From a virus: 25,104 nt of DNA. Of the stretch, positions 7,732 through 15,978 are shown piece after piece (position 1 is the first letter of the stretch; the number at the start of each line of letters is the position of its first letter). The notes below the pieces were generated by a model. It was not told where the DNA came from. It was given only the letters and a program-made list of their open reading frames with translations, and ran no database searches. Location of the stretch: IMG/VR virus record IMGVR_UViG_3300006916_000353, positions 1-25,104 of that record; one strand, written 5' to 3'. The position numbers were made by a program, and so were the translations under genes.

Positions 7732-8301
7732 CTACCAACTTATAACGCTAAGCTCTGCCTCACTTTCAGCCGCATTTATCTGGTCTCTGAGGCCTCTGGC
7801 TTTGACGTGGCAGGCGTTCACATGCGCTCCTAGAGCCTGCCCAATCTGCTGTAATTCTGTCGCATTGAACGTCTGAACGGTGTTGTCTGCCAACGTCCAG
7901 TCCATAACTATGCTGGTGTCGAGCGCGGCCAATTGAACTGCACCCTGTATTCGGCGCTGGGACAATTCATTGCAGTCAAATGTGTGGTCATTCCAGACAA
8001 ATGTGCCGAACTCTGCGCCATTTCTTTCGGCCTTAATCAGTGACCACAGATTATTTTTTGCCAGACCAATGTCCCAAACCCAAGATTTCGTTTGGTAATC
8101 AAACAAGTGGCTTTCTGATGGCTGTGCGCCCTTTTCTCTTGCCTCGCCACCATCCACATAATGGGTTTCATTTGAGCAGTGATCCTGAGTAAACAGGCCA
8201 CTAAACTCTGAGTTCTCTATATATTCGAGAAGAGTTTCTTCTGGGCCAAAGATCTCGCACTTAATAGCCCCATCAGAATCATATAAAACAGCTTGACTCA
8301 T
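7732..8301 (-). CDS. DUF4376-type tail fibre or tail-associated protein
   Basis: 189 residues; the ATG overlaps the upstream stop. The C-terminal half (about residues 85-189) matches the DUF4376 pattern found at the ends of phage tail-fibre and assembly proteins: WSLIKAERNGAEFGTFVW, then DCNELSQRRIQGAVQLAA, a TADNT-like DN segment, LQQIGQAL, then ARGLRDQINAAESEAEL. The N-terminal half is short and acidic with no recognised motif. It directly follows the J-like gene, so it probably forms or helps fold part of the tail tip. The DUF4376 call is from pattern memory. Confidence 0.75.
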   Translation of the reverse strand: MSQAVLYDSDGAIKCEIFGPEETLLEYIENSEFSGLFTQDHCSNETHYVDGGEAREKGAQPSESHLFDYQTKSWVWDIGLAKNNLWSLIKAERNGAEFGTFVWNDHTFDCNELSQRRIQGAVQLAALDTSIVMDWTLADNTVQTFNATELQQIGQALGAHVNACHVKARGLRDQINAAESEAELSVISW

Positions 8302-10190
8302 CTTTTCGCCGCCAGCACTGAAATACCATTACCACCAAGGTTATACGATCCCCCAGTGATTCGAGCCTCAAGCTTGAATGTAACGCTCCCGCTGGAACTC
8401 CACCCGCTAGTATCAACAAATACGCTTATAGCCGAAAAAGCAGAAGAATCTGCAATAGCTTTACTCACGCCTACAGTTTGAGGAATGTAATTGCTTTGGT
8501 TGCTCCTAATTACCTCTACCCTCAAATAGAGGCCAACCTGACCGCCGCTTTGCTGAGACAAAAAGTTGCAAATGCCCTGAACAATAAACGCTGACGGTCT
8601 GTCGCTGGTGGAAGTCCAGCTAACTGAAGGAGAAGTTATGACATGAGTCCAATTTGAGGTGCTTGTGGTAACAGAATTACCAAGATTGTTGTTTGAAGCG
8701 CCTACAGGAACAGTCACCGCGTTACCGGCAAGCTGGAGCGTACCGATACTAGCTGTGTTTATTGACGCCCCAGTAATCTCTAGTGTGCTTCCGTTGAATT
8801 TAACGTAGTCGGTGTTATTGCCAAGATTGAAAGCCGCAGAGCCGTTAAGACGCCCAAGCCAAAAACCGTTAGCCGTCCCGTAGTAAGAAGACTTGCCCTG
8901 CCGAATAGCGATGTCGTTGTTGTTATCTATCGTGATAGTGCCACTCGATATTTTACTCGCCGAAAGATCATCTATCTTCGCGCTAGTAATTGTCGCGTCT
9001 TTGATAAGGGCGTTAGTAATTTGAGCTTCGTGAATAAACGCATCATCAATGTAAACGCCAGCAGGGACTGATACGCCATTGATTGTTTGAGCAGTCGTTA
9101 GAACCTTGAATGGAATATTTGTCCCCACATTGCTGTTTGTGGAGCTGTTGGCGTTATATGGGGCGGCTATGGCAAACCTGTCCGCGTTGATTATGAAAGC
9201 CGATGTGGGCTGTACAACAAAACCGGCGCTATGGTCATTGGCTTGAGAAATGAGGCCAAAGCCAGAGACATGGCCGTTGTTGTCGATCTTTATTGCATAC
9301 TTTCCTTGGATGCCGTTGATCGTTGAGACATTCGTTTGAATGGAGGTTGTGTTGCTACCCACTGTGGAGCTAAGGGTGCTTATCTGAGCCGATAGCGCAC
9401 TGTCCGCGTTTGCCCGCGTGGTAGATTCAGTCTGCAACTGGGCGCTTGTAGCCGCATTTCCAGCTACCGTCTCAACGTCGCCCATCCTGACGACAAGGCT
9501 GTCTCCGTTGTAGGATGATGTGTATCCGGTAAAGTTTTCTAAGGCATTGATAGTGTCGTTCAGGCCCAGAGCCTGCCCATCCGCACTTAATGAATCGTCT
9601 ATGAGGCCTGCGATAAATTCATAGTCAAGGGCTGTAGTAGCAGGTGTTCCTGCGGACGAATTAAACGGCCCTTCTATGCCGTCTATATTTACCGCCCTTA
9701 CCCAGTAATACCAAGTCTCAGAGCTTCCTACATTAGTATCGGTATAGAAATATAGGTCTCCGTAATATCTGGTGTAAGCGCCCGCCGCCTCTGCCGCAAC
9801 GATGTTGTCGCTTGCGAAACGGAATATCTCTACATAATCGTGCCCGTTGTATGGGGGCAGATCCCATTCCAAAAATACAATGTTAAATCCGCCCGTCGCT
9901 ACCAGATTGGTGGGCTGAGTCGGAAGCTCCGTAGGCCCAGAGTCAGTCCCGTTGGGATCATTTGGGTTGATAACATCAACGCCGCCACCGCCGAGTATTC
10001 CGCCAGCGAGTCTGAGAACCCCTGTGTCAAGCAAGTCTCTGAAGGTAACAGCACGGTCAATGATGTTGCCGCGACGGCCTGACAGAGTATCTACCGCCTC
10101 TGAAACCGACTGCGCATAACGACGCTCCTGTGCAGTGAAACTGCTAGGTACGGTCGCAATGCTCTTGCGCTGTGATGATTTTAGCTTCAA
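8298..10190 (-). CDS. Lambda J-like tail tip protein (fibronectin III + DUF1983 + beta-rich end)
   Basis: 630 residues; ATGA overlap at both ends. The N-terminal 60 residues are helical and charged. A Gly/Asp linker is followed by a fibronectin type III-like domain (about 92-183, with TNLVATGG, VFLEWDLP and YYWVRAVNIDG). A short helical Ser/Thr/Ala part (about 240-295) leads to the DUF1983 signature of phage lambda host-specificity protein J: KYAIKIDNNGHVSGFGL near 297-313, then FIINADRFAIAAP near 332-344. Next come VYIDDAFIHEAQI and ITSAKIDDLSASKISSGTI, as in J-type proteins, and a beta-rich C-terminus. It lacks the large N-terminal hub of siphophage J, so it is a J C-terminal module on a different scaffold. 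Likely host-recognition function. Confidence 0.8.
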   Translation of the reverse strand: MKLKSSQRKSIATVPSSFTAQERRYAQSVSEAVDTLSGRRGNIIDRAVTFRDLLDTGVLRLAGGILGGGGVDVINPNDPNGTDSGPTELPTQPTNLVATGGFNIVFLEWDLPPYNGHDYVEIFRFASDNIVAAEAAGAYTRYYGDLYFYTDTNVGSSETWYYWVRAVNIDGIEGPFNSSAGTPATTALDYEFIAGLIDDSLSADGQALGLNDTINALENFTGYTSSYNGDSLVVRMGDVETVAGNAATSAQLQTESTTRANADSALSAQISTLSSTVGSNTTSIQTNVSTINGIQGKYAIKIDNNGHVSGFGLISQANDHSAGFVVQPTSAFIINADRFAIAAPYNANSSTNSNVGTNIPFKVLTTAQTINGVSVPAGVYIDDAFIHEAQITNALIKDATITSAKIDDLSASKISSGTITIDNNNDIAIRQGKSSYYGTANGFWLGRLNGSAAFNLGNNTDYVKFNGSTLEITGASINTASIGTLQLAGNAVTVPVGASNNNLGNSVTTSTSNWTHVITSPSVSWTSTSDRPSAFIVQGICNFLSQQSGGQVGLYLRVEVIRSNQSNYIPQTVGVSKAIADSSAFSAISVFVDTSGWSSSGSVTFKLEARITGGSYNLGGNGISVLAAKR

Positions 10191-11821
10191 GTAATTTCTC
10201 TCGGAGATTCAGCAAGAGTGATACCTGCCACCTCTCTGTTAGCTTCTACGCGAACCTGAAATACACTGTTGCGGAACCCGCTGGGCAACCTGAATGTGGC
10301 GACAGATTCCGTGTTGCTGATAACTTCTGTGTGGACAAGGGTCGAAGGGGATTTTTCTCCCGCATATATTTTTACGGATGTGTTGCCGTTACCCAGATCT
10401 TCGCCGAACGCAACTTGGCAAACGCCAAAGTTAATCGGCCTTCGCGTAAAAAAGTGCTTGGAGTGAAAATCAACTGAGTAATATCCAGTGCCGCCATTGA
10501 ATATCAAGTCGGAACCAGAGGCAGTAATCAGATAAAGCTCATCTGAGCTAAGGTCATTGAACCCAGCAACAATGTCGTTTGCCCTGTCTATTATTGAAAA
10601 GGCGTTTTGACCGCCTCTCGGGTCGAATACAAACCCTTCTGGGTAAGTGCCGCCGCGATCAGAGAATCCGACGTATCGATCCTCCCACCTGAACCCAATC
10701 AATCCGGAAGGCGCATAGGTAGACCACTGATCTTTTGTGAATATCGCATCAGTAACAACGGCAGACCCCGATCCGGAAATGCCAACCAAGCCGTCCGGAG
10801 AGGCATAGATGACAGAGCCGCCCATATCGACAATCGACTTTTTCGAGACGCAGGACTGGGCTATGTCTAGCTCGGTCATAACCATTCCCGCTGGATCTGC
10901 ACCCTGCACCATGTACGGCTTGCCTTCCGTCAAGACAATCAAGCCCGTATCTGTGCGGCTAAGCCCAACGATTGGATACGCAGTCGTAAGCTGGTACGCC
11001 TCCGGCCATGCGTGTGGCAGAAACGCTTCAGAGAAGCATAGCGTTTGTCCGAAAAATCCTGCCGTGATTCCGTTAGGCATCGCTGTAAGGCCGATCATGC
11101 TGTCATTCGGGCCTATCCAGTCAGAGCTTGGAACCTCTTCACCAAGAGCACTGTCTGCGGCTGAGTCAGTGAACGAAGAACCACTGCTGGATATTTGAGA
11201 AAGAAATCGAAACGTGCCGTCTTCGTCCGTCCGGTACACCCGAATGTATGCGTAGTTCCTGCCAGAAGGCGCGGAACCCACTGTTACGGTGACCGTCTGA
11301 TCTGTGTATACGTCGTAAATCTCACTCGTCGTAACTAAAGAAGGCGGGCCTTCCTCGCCAAAGGCAGTTACAAACGTGACAAGATATGCCCTGCTGACAG
11401 GGTTCTCTGTAGCTACATTTGCTGACGTGCTGGGTGACAAGGTAACGGTAGGCGCTGAAGGTCTTGGAAGCCCTAGCTTGTACACGTTGTTGTACGGAGA
11501 AGCTGTGATTTGCGGGTATGAACCATAACCAGTCAAGTACACGCGGTCATATATGTCGCCAGCAACAGGGCTTTCGACAACATCCACGTCGCTACTAAAT
11601 GCCAGCCATGTTCCCGCCTTGGTTCGGAATATAGTTTCAGTTGCTCCGGATATGGTTCCTAACGCAGGCGTTATCGTCACAGACCCATCGCTCTGCAACG
11701 GCCTAAGCGTACCGTGGCTAAAGTCCACGTTCTCCGCATACTGGCTCATGGTGTCGGGGAGCAGTCGCGGGGCAAGCTTTTCCGACATGCCACCGAAGGC
11801 ATTGATATTAATAGCAACCAT
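10187..11821 (-). CDS. Large beta-rich phage structural protein, probable tail hub or stabiliser
   Basis: 544 residues; the ATG at 11821 overlaps the upstream TAA. It begins MVAININAFGGMSEKLAPRLLP and has NVDFSHGTLRPL, the usual start of a widespread podophage structural family. A fibronectin-like section lies about 125-220 (AYLVTFVTAFGEEGPPS, YAYIRVYRTDEDGTFRFL). The rest is a series of beta blades suggestive of a propeller (VGLSRTDTGLIVLTEGKPYM, VIYASPDGLVGISG, RYVGFSDRGG, GFVFDPRGG). Family membership and position beside the J-like gene suggest a tail hub or nozzle component. I know of no enzymatic activity. Confidence 0.75.
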   Translation of the reverse strand: MVAININAFGGMSEKLAPRLLPDTMSQYAENVDFSHGTLRPLQSDGSVTITPALGTISGATETIFRTKAGTWLAFSSDVDVVESPVAGDIYDRVYLTGYGSYPQITASPYNNVYKLGLPRPSAPTVTLSPSTSANVATENPVSRAYLVTFVTAFGEEGPPSLVTTSEIYDVYTDQTVTVTVGSAPSGRNYAYIRVYRTDEDGTFRFLSQISSSGSSFTDSAADSALGEEVPSSDWIGPNDSMIGLTAMPNGITAGFFGQTLCFSEAFLPHAWPEAYQLTTAYPIVGLSRTDTGLIVLTEGKPYMVQGADPAGMVMTELDIAQSCVSKKSIVDMGGSVIYASPDGLVGISGSGSAVVTDAIFTKDQWSTYAPSGLIGFRWEDRYVGFSDRGGTYPEGFVFDPRGGQNAFSIIDRANDIVAGFNDLSSDELYLITASGSDLIFNGGTGYYSVDFHSKHFFTRRPINFGVCQVAFGEDLGNGNTSVKIYAGEKSPSTLVHTEVISNTESVATFRLPSGFRNSVFQVRVEANREVAGITLAESPREIT

Positions 11822-12021
11822 TACTCTTTCCTCCCGCTTCCAAGGAACAGACCAAAGGAACCGGAAAGCATCCCAGTCATAATTGAAACCAAGGTGGTCT
11901 GCTGGGTAGAGGGATCAGGCAATTCCATGTACCACTCCACCACGCGGTAGGTACTGATGAGCATCGTAATCATCAACAGCCTCGGAATAACCCGCCACTG
12001 GTCAAAGGCTTCGGGATTCAT
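11821..12021 (-). CDS. Small two-TM phage membrane protein, possible holin partner
   Basis: 66 residues from the ATG at 12021, which overlaps the holin stop as ATGA. The first 15 residues (MNPEAFDQWRVIPRL) are followed by two hydrophobic segments, about 14-35 (MITMLISTYRVVEWYM) and about 43-62 (LVSIMTGMLSGSFGLFLG), separated by LPDPSTQQT. Small proteins of this form sit beside holins in many marine phages. A role as second holin or holin regulator is inference. Confidence 0.75.
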   Translation of the reverse strand: MNPEAFDQWRVIPRLLMITMLISTYRVVEWYMELPDPSTQQTTLVSIMTGMLSGSFGLFLGSGRKE

Positions 12022-12398
12022 TTTTTCCGCAACTCCATAATTTTGTCGGCACCACGGATGCCAAAGCTCGCTGTTACTGCGACGAAGAGAAGGTATTGAT
12101 ACCACTCAGGAAGAGTAGCCAGAGCACCAAGAGCGTCATGTACGCGATCCATGACACGGCCATCATCGATAGCAACGCCCCATATAACAGCAAGGATTGG
12201 AGTAGAGAGCAGAATGGTGAACCACTCATCTTTCCAGCTAGACGCTGAAGCCCCAGCCATAAGGGTTTCCCAGTTGGCATCATTCCTTATGACCTCCATC
12301 TTTGCTTCGTGCCTAGCCTGACTCTCCTCTCGCTTGTTTTTGAGGAAGCCACCCACAAGGTCGGTTACTGGGCCGACTAAAAGACTTATCAGGTTCAC
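12018..12398 (-). CDS. Putative 3TM-type holin
   Basis: 126 residues from the GTG at 12398, which overlaps the upstream TAG by one base; an in-frame TTG at 12425 would add nine residues with no better ribosome site. Segments: amphipathic N-terminus VNLISLLVGPVTDLVGGFL, a charged helix (KNKREESQARHEAKMEVIR), then SWKDEWFTILLSTPILAVIW and a last hydrophobic segment (LPEWYQYLLFVAVTASFG) ending in Arg/Lys. This order and the WKDEW motif match the phage and gene-transfer-agent 3TM holin family. It would form inner-membrane lesions at lysis. No endolysin gene is recognisable in the window. Confidence 0.75.
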   Translation of the reverse strand: MNLISLLVGPVTDLVGGFLKNKREESQARHEAKMEVIRNDANWETLMAGASASSWKDEWFTILLSTPILAVIWGVAIDDGRVMDRVHDALGALATLPEWYQYLLFVAVTASFGIRGADKIMELRKK

Positions 12399-12640
12399 TA
12401 TTTCACCGCGCTGACGGTGTCGCAAAAGGCCACGTCAGCCCTCCACGACTTATAACAATGGTCTTCCTCCCTCCAAAAAACCAAGTTGAGTAGCTTTCGT
12501 AATGCCCCCCAAAACCAATGCTCTCTGCTCAAATAGCACCTAGCACTTACGGTTAAATTGGGATCGCCCCCGATCAAGGCATTAAAAAGCTGGCTGATTG
12601 CCGCCAAAATATTCATTAGGTATTCCATTACCCAGTTCAT
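12398..12640 (-). CDS. Conserved small phage protein (GGDPxxTVSxR ... EDHCYKS type)
   Basis: 80 residues; ATGA overlap with the upstream gene. It begins with an amphipathic helix (YLMNILAAISQLFNALIGG), then GGDPNLTVSARCYL, a Trp-rich stretch (WFWGALRKLLNLVFW) and EDHCYKSW. This pattern, with conserved GG-DP, S-R and DHC, is a known but uncharacterised family in phages and prophages, usually beside lysis genes. Function is unknown; membrane association is possible. Confidence 0.7.
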   Translation of the reverse strand: MNWVMEYLMNILAAISQLFNALIGGDPNLTVSARCYLSREHWFWGALRKLLNLVFWREEDHCYKSWRADVAFCDTVSAVK

Positions 12641-12846
12641 GCCGCTACCTCTTCCTCCTGCTGTAACGATGACATTAGGTTTTTAGTGAACACGTCCTGC
12701 GCCACCGTCAGTTGATCCATAGAGAATCGAAGCTGTGCCGCTCGCTTTTGCAGATCCTGAATCTGACTGATGAAATACTTCTGCTCATCTGTCATTGAGT
12801 CCACATCATGCTTAACGCCGTCAATTTCAATTGTGTTTTCACTCAT
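12637..12846 (-). CDS. Small conserved phage protein (DUF6447-like)
   Basis: 69 residues; ATG with GGGAGAG upstream. It begins MSENTIEIDGVKHDVDSMTD, followed by a coiled-coil helix (ISQIQDLQKRAAQLRFSMDQL) and an acidic tail. This matches my memory of a small family common in marine phages and annotated only as DUF6447. Function is unknown. It sits in a run of short genes between the fibres and the lysis genes. Confidence 0.7.
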   Translation of the reverse strand: MSENTIEIDGVKHDVDSMTDEQKYFISQIQDLQKRAAQLRFSMDQLTVAQDVFTKNLMSSLQQEEEVAA

Positions 12847-12870
12847 TGTTTCTCTCCCTGTAAACGATGT

Positions 12871-13029
12871 TTAGTCAACTGTTCCATCATCCGAAATCAC
12901 AGGATCCTCCACCGGAGCCTCTTCGACCGGAACTTCTGGCTCTTGTGAAATAGAATCTCGATCCTGTGCCATATGCCAATACAATGAGTACAGGCTCATG
13001 AAAAACTGCTCGTAAGTTTGCGTACCCAC
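12871..13029 (-). CDS. Very small acidic protein (52 aa), hypothetical
   Basis: An open frame fills most of the otherwise empty gap between 12847 and 13041. From the GTG at 13029 (AGGATAA about ten bases upstream) the product begins MGTQTYEQFFMSLYSLYWHM and ends in an acidic Glu/Pro/Asp tail with DDGTVD before TAA. An ATG at 12999 would give 42 residues. Supported by spacing, its place in an operon of small genes, and the aromatic head with acidic tail. No homologue recognised. Confidence 0.5.
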   Translation of the reverse strand: MGTQTYEQFFMSLYSLYWHMAQDRDSISQEPEVPVEEAPVEDPVISDDGTVD

Positions 13030-13041
13030 AACAGAGTTATC

Positions 13042-13263
13042 CTATGGGTTTAGCAAGTTAAACTCTGTGTCTTTGTTAAGGTCTGTGTAGTGGGTGTGCA
13101 ACACAGAGCCGTCCATGCCCAGAGAAACAGTGTTATCCCCTTCGACCTTCACCTTTTCCTCGAAAAACTTGATCGACGGATCAATGTCAGCCTGTACGGG
13201 GTTGTTGATGAGCACCTGCACTGCGCGAGTGTAGATGTCCACGTTTTCCGTTTTGTAATTCAT
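13042..13263 (-). CDS. Small hypothetical phage protein, 73 aa
   Basis: ATG at 13263 with GAGGT just upstream; an earlier in-frame start at 13308 would overlap the previous gene and has no Shine-Dalgarno. The product starts MNYKTENVDIYTRAVQVLIN, includes DPSIKFFEEKVKVEGD and ends LHTHYTDLNKDTEFNLLNP. Small globular appearance, no TM segment or enzyme motif. It follows the Gly-rich adhesin and may be a minor structural or accessory protein; function unknown. Confidence 0.65.
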   Translation of the reverse strand: MNYKTENVDIYTRAVQVLINNPVQADIDPSIKFFEEKVKVEGDNTVSLGMDGSVLHTHYTDLNKDTEFNLLNP

Positions 13264-13274
13264 AGCTACCTCGC

Positions 13275-14516
13275 CTAGTTTTGAAACTTGTGGTACAGAA
13301 CAACACAACCAGAGCCGCCAGTTCCTGCCCTCGTAGTGGCTGGAGCGCCCAATGTTTGCGGCCCTTTTAAACCTCCGGCACTGGCTCCGCTTACAAAACC
13401 TACCGCATTTGATTGAACCGCGTTACGGTTACCATACGAGCGGCGTAGGGCGGCGGTAAGCGTGACTGATCCACTGTTGGAGCCAGAGCCACCACCGCCG
13501 CCAGCGGCTTGAGAGGAGCCACCAGTACCACCACCACCGCCTCCGTAGTAACCTGCTCCGCCACCGCCGCCACCGCCATAGGAGTTTGAAGGGCCAGTAC
13601 CACCATCACCGCCGTGGTATAAGACTCCAGCTTGGCCTGATTGCCCATTTCCAGAAACAACACCGCCAGTACCTCCAGTGCTACTTGTCGCACCGCCGCC
13701 ACCGCCAGAGTTGCCGATTGTCGAGGCATCTAGGCCCGTGGAATTTGACGTAGACCCAGCGCCGCCACTACCACCTGCGGTTGGAGCGCCTGAAGCGCTT
13801 TGGTCTGAGCCACCACCGCCTCCGCCTGCGCCCACCCAAACTTCAAAGGTTGGTGAAGCAGGGCTACCTGTACTCCAGTTCGTCCTAAATCTCGTGCCGC
13901 CACCGCCACCGCCACCCCCTCCGACTTCAGAGGAAGAGTCAGCGCCGTAACCAGCGCCGCCAGCGCCCCCCTCTAGGTTGGTGCTGGAAATACCGCTCGG
14001 CTGTCCTCCAGCGCCCCCGTCGATAACTGGGTAGCCGTTGTTCATGTTCTCGCCACCCTGACCGCCTGAACCTACCTGTATTCTCAGAAGTCCGGTTGCG
14101 GTAGGAATCCAATAACCAGACGAATATCCGCCAGCGCCGCCATCTGCTCCAGCATACTGACCACCTCCACCGCCGCCGCCTCCAGCGCCCCACATTCTGA
14201 AGTAAAGCTTTTCTCCGTTACTTCCAGAGTCGCCAAGGCTTGTTAGATTTGGGGCGGTATTTGTTGCTCCGCTGAAAACGTAGTACCTAAAGTCGCCATC
14301 GTCAAAAGTGGTGTAGGTTCCTGCCGCAGGCGCTAATACAATGTATGAAGTGCTACTCGCGCCGTAAAACTCGTTGAAGCCTGATTGAGCCGCAGAGGAC
14401 TTTCCAATCAGGCCGCGAATGTCAGCGTCGTTAAGACTGCACTCAGTAGCGCTGGTTCCGCCCACCTCAACGTGCATATCATTCAGGCTAATCTGTCCGC
14501 TAGTTACGAGAGGCAC
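13275..14516 (-). CDS. Glycine-rich tail adhesin
   Basis: 413 residues from the GTG at 14516, chosen because GGAGG lies six bases upstream and the product begins (M)PLVTSGQISLNDMHVEVGG, the standard start of this marine phage family. Residues about 30-55 (ECSLNDADIRGLIG, SGFNEFYGA) are also characteristic. From about residue 110 to 350 there are many GGGGG tracts broken by short Ser/Ala/Tyr/Thr loops. It ends SGCVVLYHKFQN. Polyglycine tracts like these form polyglycine-II helix sandwiches in the T4-like phage S16 gp38 adhesin, where the loops contact receptor; that role here is inferred. It overlaps the end of the upstream fibre gene by 17 bases. Confidence 0.8.
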   Translation of the reverse strand: MPLVTSGQISLNDMHVEVGGTSATECSLNDADIRGLIGKSSAAQSGFNEFYGASSTSYIVLAPAAGTYTTFDDGDFRYYVFSGATNTAPNLTSLGDSGSNGEKLYFRMWGAGGGGGGGGQYAGADGGAGGYSSGYWIPTATGLLRIQVGSGGQGGENMNNGYPVIDGGAGGQPSGISSTNLEGGAGGAGYGADSSSEVGGGGGGGGGTRFRTNWSTGSPASPTFEVWVGAGGGGGGSDQSASGAPTAGGSGGAGSTSNSTGLDASTIGNSGGGGGATSSTGGTGGVVSGNGQSGQAGVLYHGGDGGTGPSNSYGGGGGGGAGYYGGGGGGTGGSSQAAGGGGGSGSNSGSVTLTAALRRSYGNRNAVQSNAVGFVSGASAGGLKGPQTLGAPATTRAGTGGSGCVVLYHKFQN

Positions 14517-15978
14517 GGAGTTCCTCCACTTCAGCCCGCAACTCAGATACAGCGCTAATGAGAACAGCACAAAGCTTTTCGTAGTCCACCGTCTTATAAA
14601 CAGTTTCTTCGTCGCCCAGCAAAGGCATCATGGTGTCGTGTACGATCTCTGGAATAACCTGCTCGACTTCTTGAGCAATCACACCATAGTCACGTTTGCC
14701 TTCGCGCGACCCTTGTTTCCATGTGTAGGTCACACCGCGCAGTGCGTCTACAGTGTCTAGTGCGCCTGTAATGCCCTGTACGTTATCTTTAAGGCGCTCG
14801 TCTGAGATGGTTGTTGAGTACGCAACCACGTTGCCGTCCGCATGGACATTACCGTTGCTGTCAATTCGACATAGCTCGACATCCGCGTTAGCCGCTCTTT
14901 TAAAAAAACGATAATTTCCTGCATCGCCATCCGCGTCATTATCTATAACGAAATTCAAGTCGTTATCAGCAAGACTTAGGGTGACGTAGTCATCGTTAGG
15001 GTTGTTTATGCCCGAGGTATCGTTCCGCTTAATCCTTATGCCAGTAGTATGAGTTTCGCCCCTGACATCAAGTTTGGCGATAGGGCTATTAGTACCGACC
15101 CCCACGTTACCGTTAGACTGAATACGCATCCGCTCAATCTGAACCCCACTCGAAGCGGGTCGCGTCCAAAATGTTAAGTGCATGGGATATGAGCCAGTGC
15201 CATCTCCCCATGTGCCATCTTTTAATGCGGTAACGTAAGCGCCGTGGCGAAGATTTCCTCCCGCATCTGCGCTGGCAAACTTAATACCTATATGGTGGTT
15301 ACCGCCCGTATCGTTATTCAGTAGGGATAGAAAATCAGCCGCACCATTTGATGGAGAGCCAGTTGTTACTGTGTCACTGGCAAAGATCTGACCGCTTGTA
15401 ATAGTGCCCGCAACTTCAAGGTTTTCACCTGTGGTTACGCGGCCCGTAGAAGTCAAAGAAAGCGCTGTCGTGCCGCCTGAAGTAGCCTTGAAATTAGCGG
15501 CTTCGATTCCTTGGTCGGAGATACTGCATACCTGTGTGTTGCCATCATGAAACGAGAAAGAGCCGCCGGTGTAGTTCGTCCCGTCATACTGATTTGGTGA
15601 TTTACCGGCACGAAAGATCAGGTGAGAGCCATGCAAAAAACTACTCGGAGCAATCGCCTCTATAATTGCCTCGCCTGTAATTCCATTCGTTGCCATTGGC
15701 ACAAGCTGGAGCTTCGGTGAGCCATCGTATAGCGTGGGGGCTTGAGAGCCAGTTGCCTCAATTTTGATAACGACTTCATCTGGGCCTTTGACGTGAAGTA
15801 ACTCGTCGGGTGAGGACTCGTTGATCCCGACGTTCTCGTTGGCATCAATAGTGACCGCAGTGCTTGTCGCATTGTCGTCAATACCCGTTGAGCTAAAGTT
15901 AGTCAGCGGATACGACAGATCAGACTCAATGATGGTGTTCGGTGGGATCGCTTGGCTGTTGAGTTTAGTGATAGCCAT
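14500..15978 (-). CDS. Tail fibre with C-terminal peptidase S74 chaperone
   Basis: 492 residues; the ATG overlaps the upstream TAA as TAATG. The N-terminus MAITKLNSQAIPPNTIIESD and then LTNFSSTGIDDNATSTAVTI is a common marine phage fibre start. The middle is beta-rich with repeated VGVGTNSP and NGNVHADGN elements. The last 101 residues are an intramolecular chaperone (peptidase S74): SDERLK begins at Ser392, with Lys397 at the dyad position known from endosialidase, followed by YGVIAQEVEQVIPEIV and a coiled-coil tail. Self-cleavage before Ser392 is expected, leaving a trimeric fibre; this is family knowledge, not shown here. Confidence 0.85.
   Translation of the reverse strand: MAITKLNSQAIPPNTIIESDLSYPLTNFSSTGIDDNATSTAVTIDANENVGINESSPDELLHVKGPDEVVIKIEATGSQAPTLYDGSPKLQLVPMATNGITGEAIIEAIAPSSFLHGSHLIFRAGKSPNQYDGTNYTGGSFSFHDGNTQVCSISDQGIEAANFKATSGGTTALSLTSTGRVTTGENLEVAGTITSGQIFASDTVTTGSPSNGAADFLSLLNNDTGGNHHIGIKFASADAGGNLRHGAYVTALKDGTWGDGTGSYPMHLTFWTRPASSGVQIERMRIQSNGNVGVGTNSPIAKLDVRGETHTTGIRIKRNDTSGINNPNDDYVTLSLADNDLNFVIDNDADGDAGNYRFFKRAANADVELCRIDSNGNVHADGNVVAYSTTISDERLKDNVQGITGALDTVDALRGVTYTWKQGSREGKRDYGVIAQEVEQVIPEIVHDTMMPLLGDEETVYKTVDYEKLCAVLISAVSELRAEVEELRASRN
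14651..14679. repeat. 29-bp identical element shared by two S74 domains (copy 1)
   Basis: This stretch is identical to 19659-19687. It encodes the IAQEVEQVIP core of two S74 chaperones 5 kb apart. Protein constraint and recent recombination could both explain it. Confidence 0.8.

Noticed and set aside
13678-13950. Proline-rich plus-strand open frame
   Set aside because: It is the reverse complement of the glycine-rich adhesin (GGN codons read as NCC), so it is an artefact.
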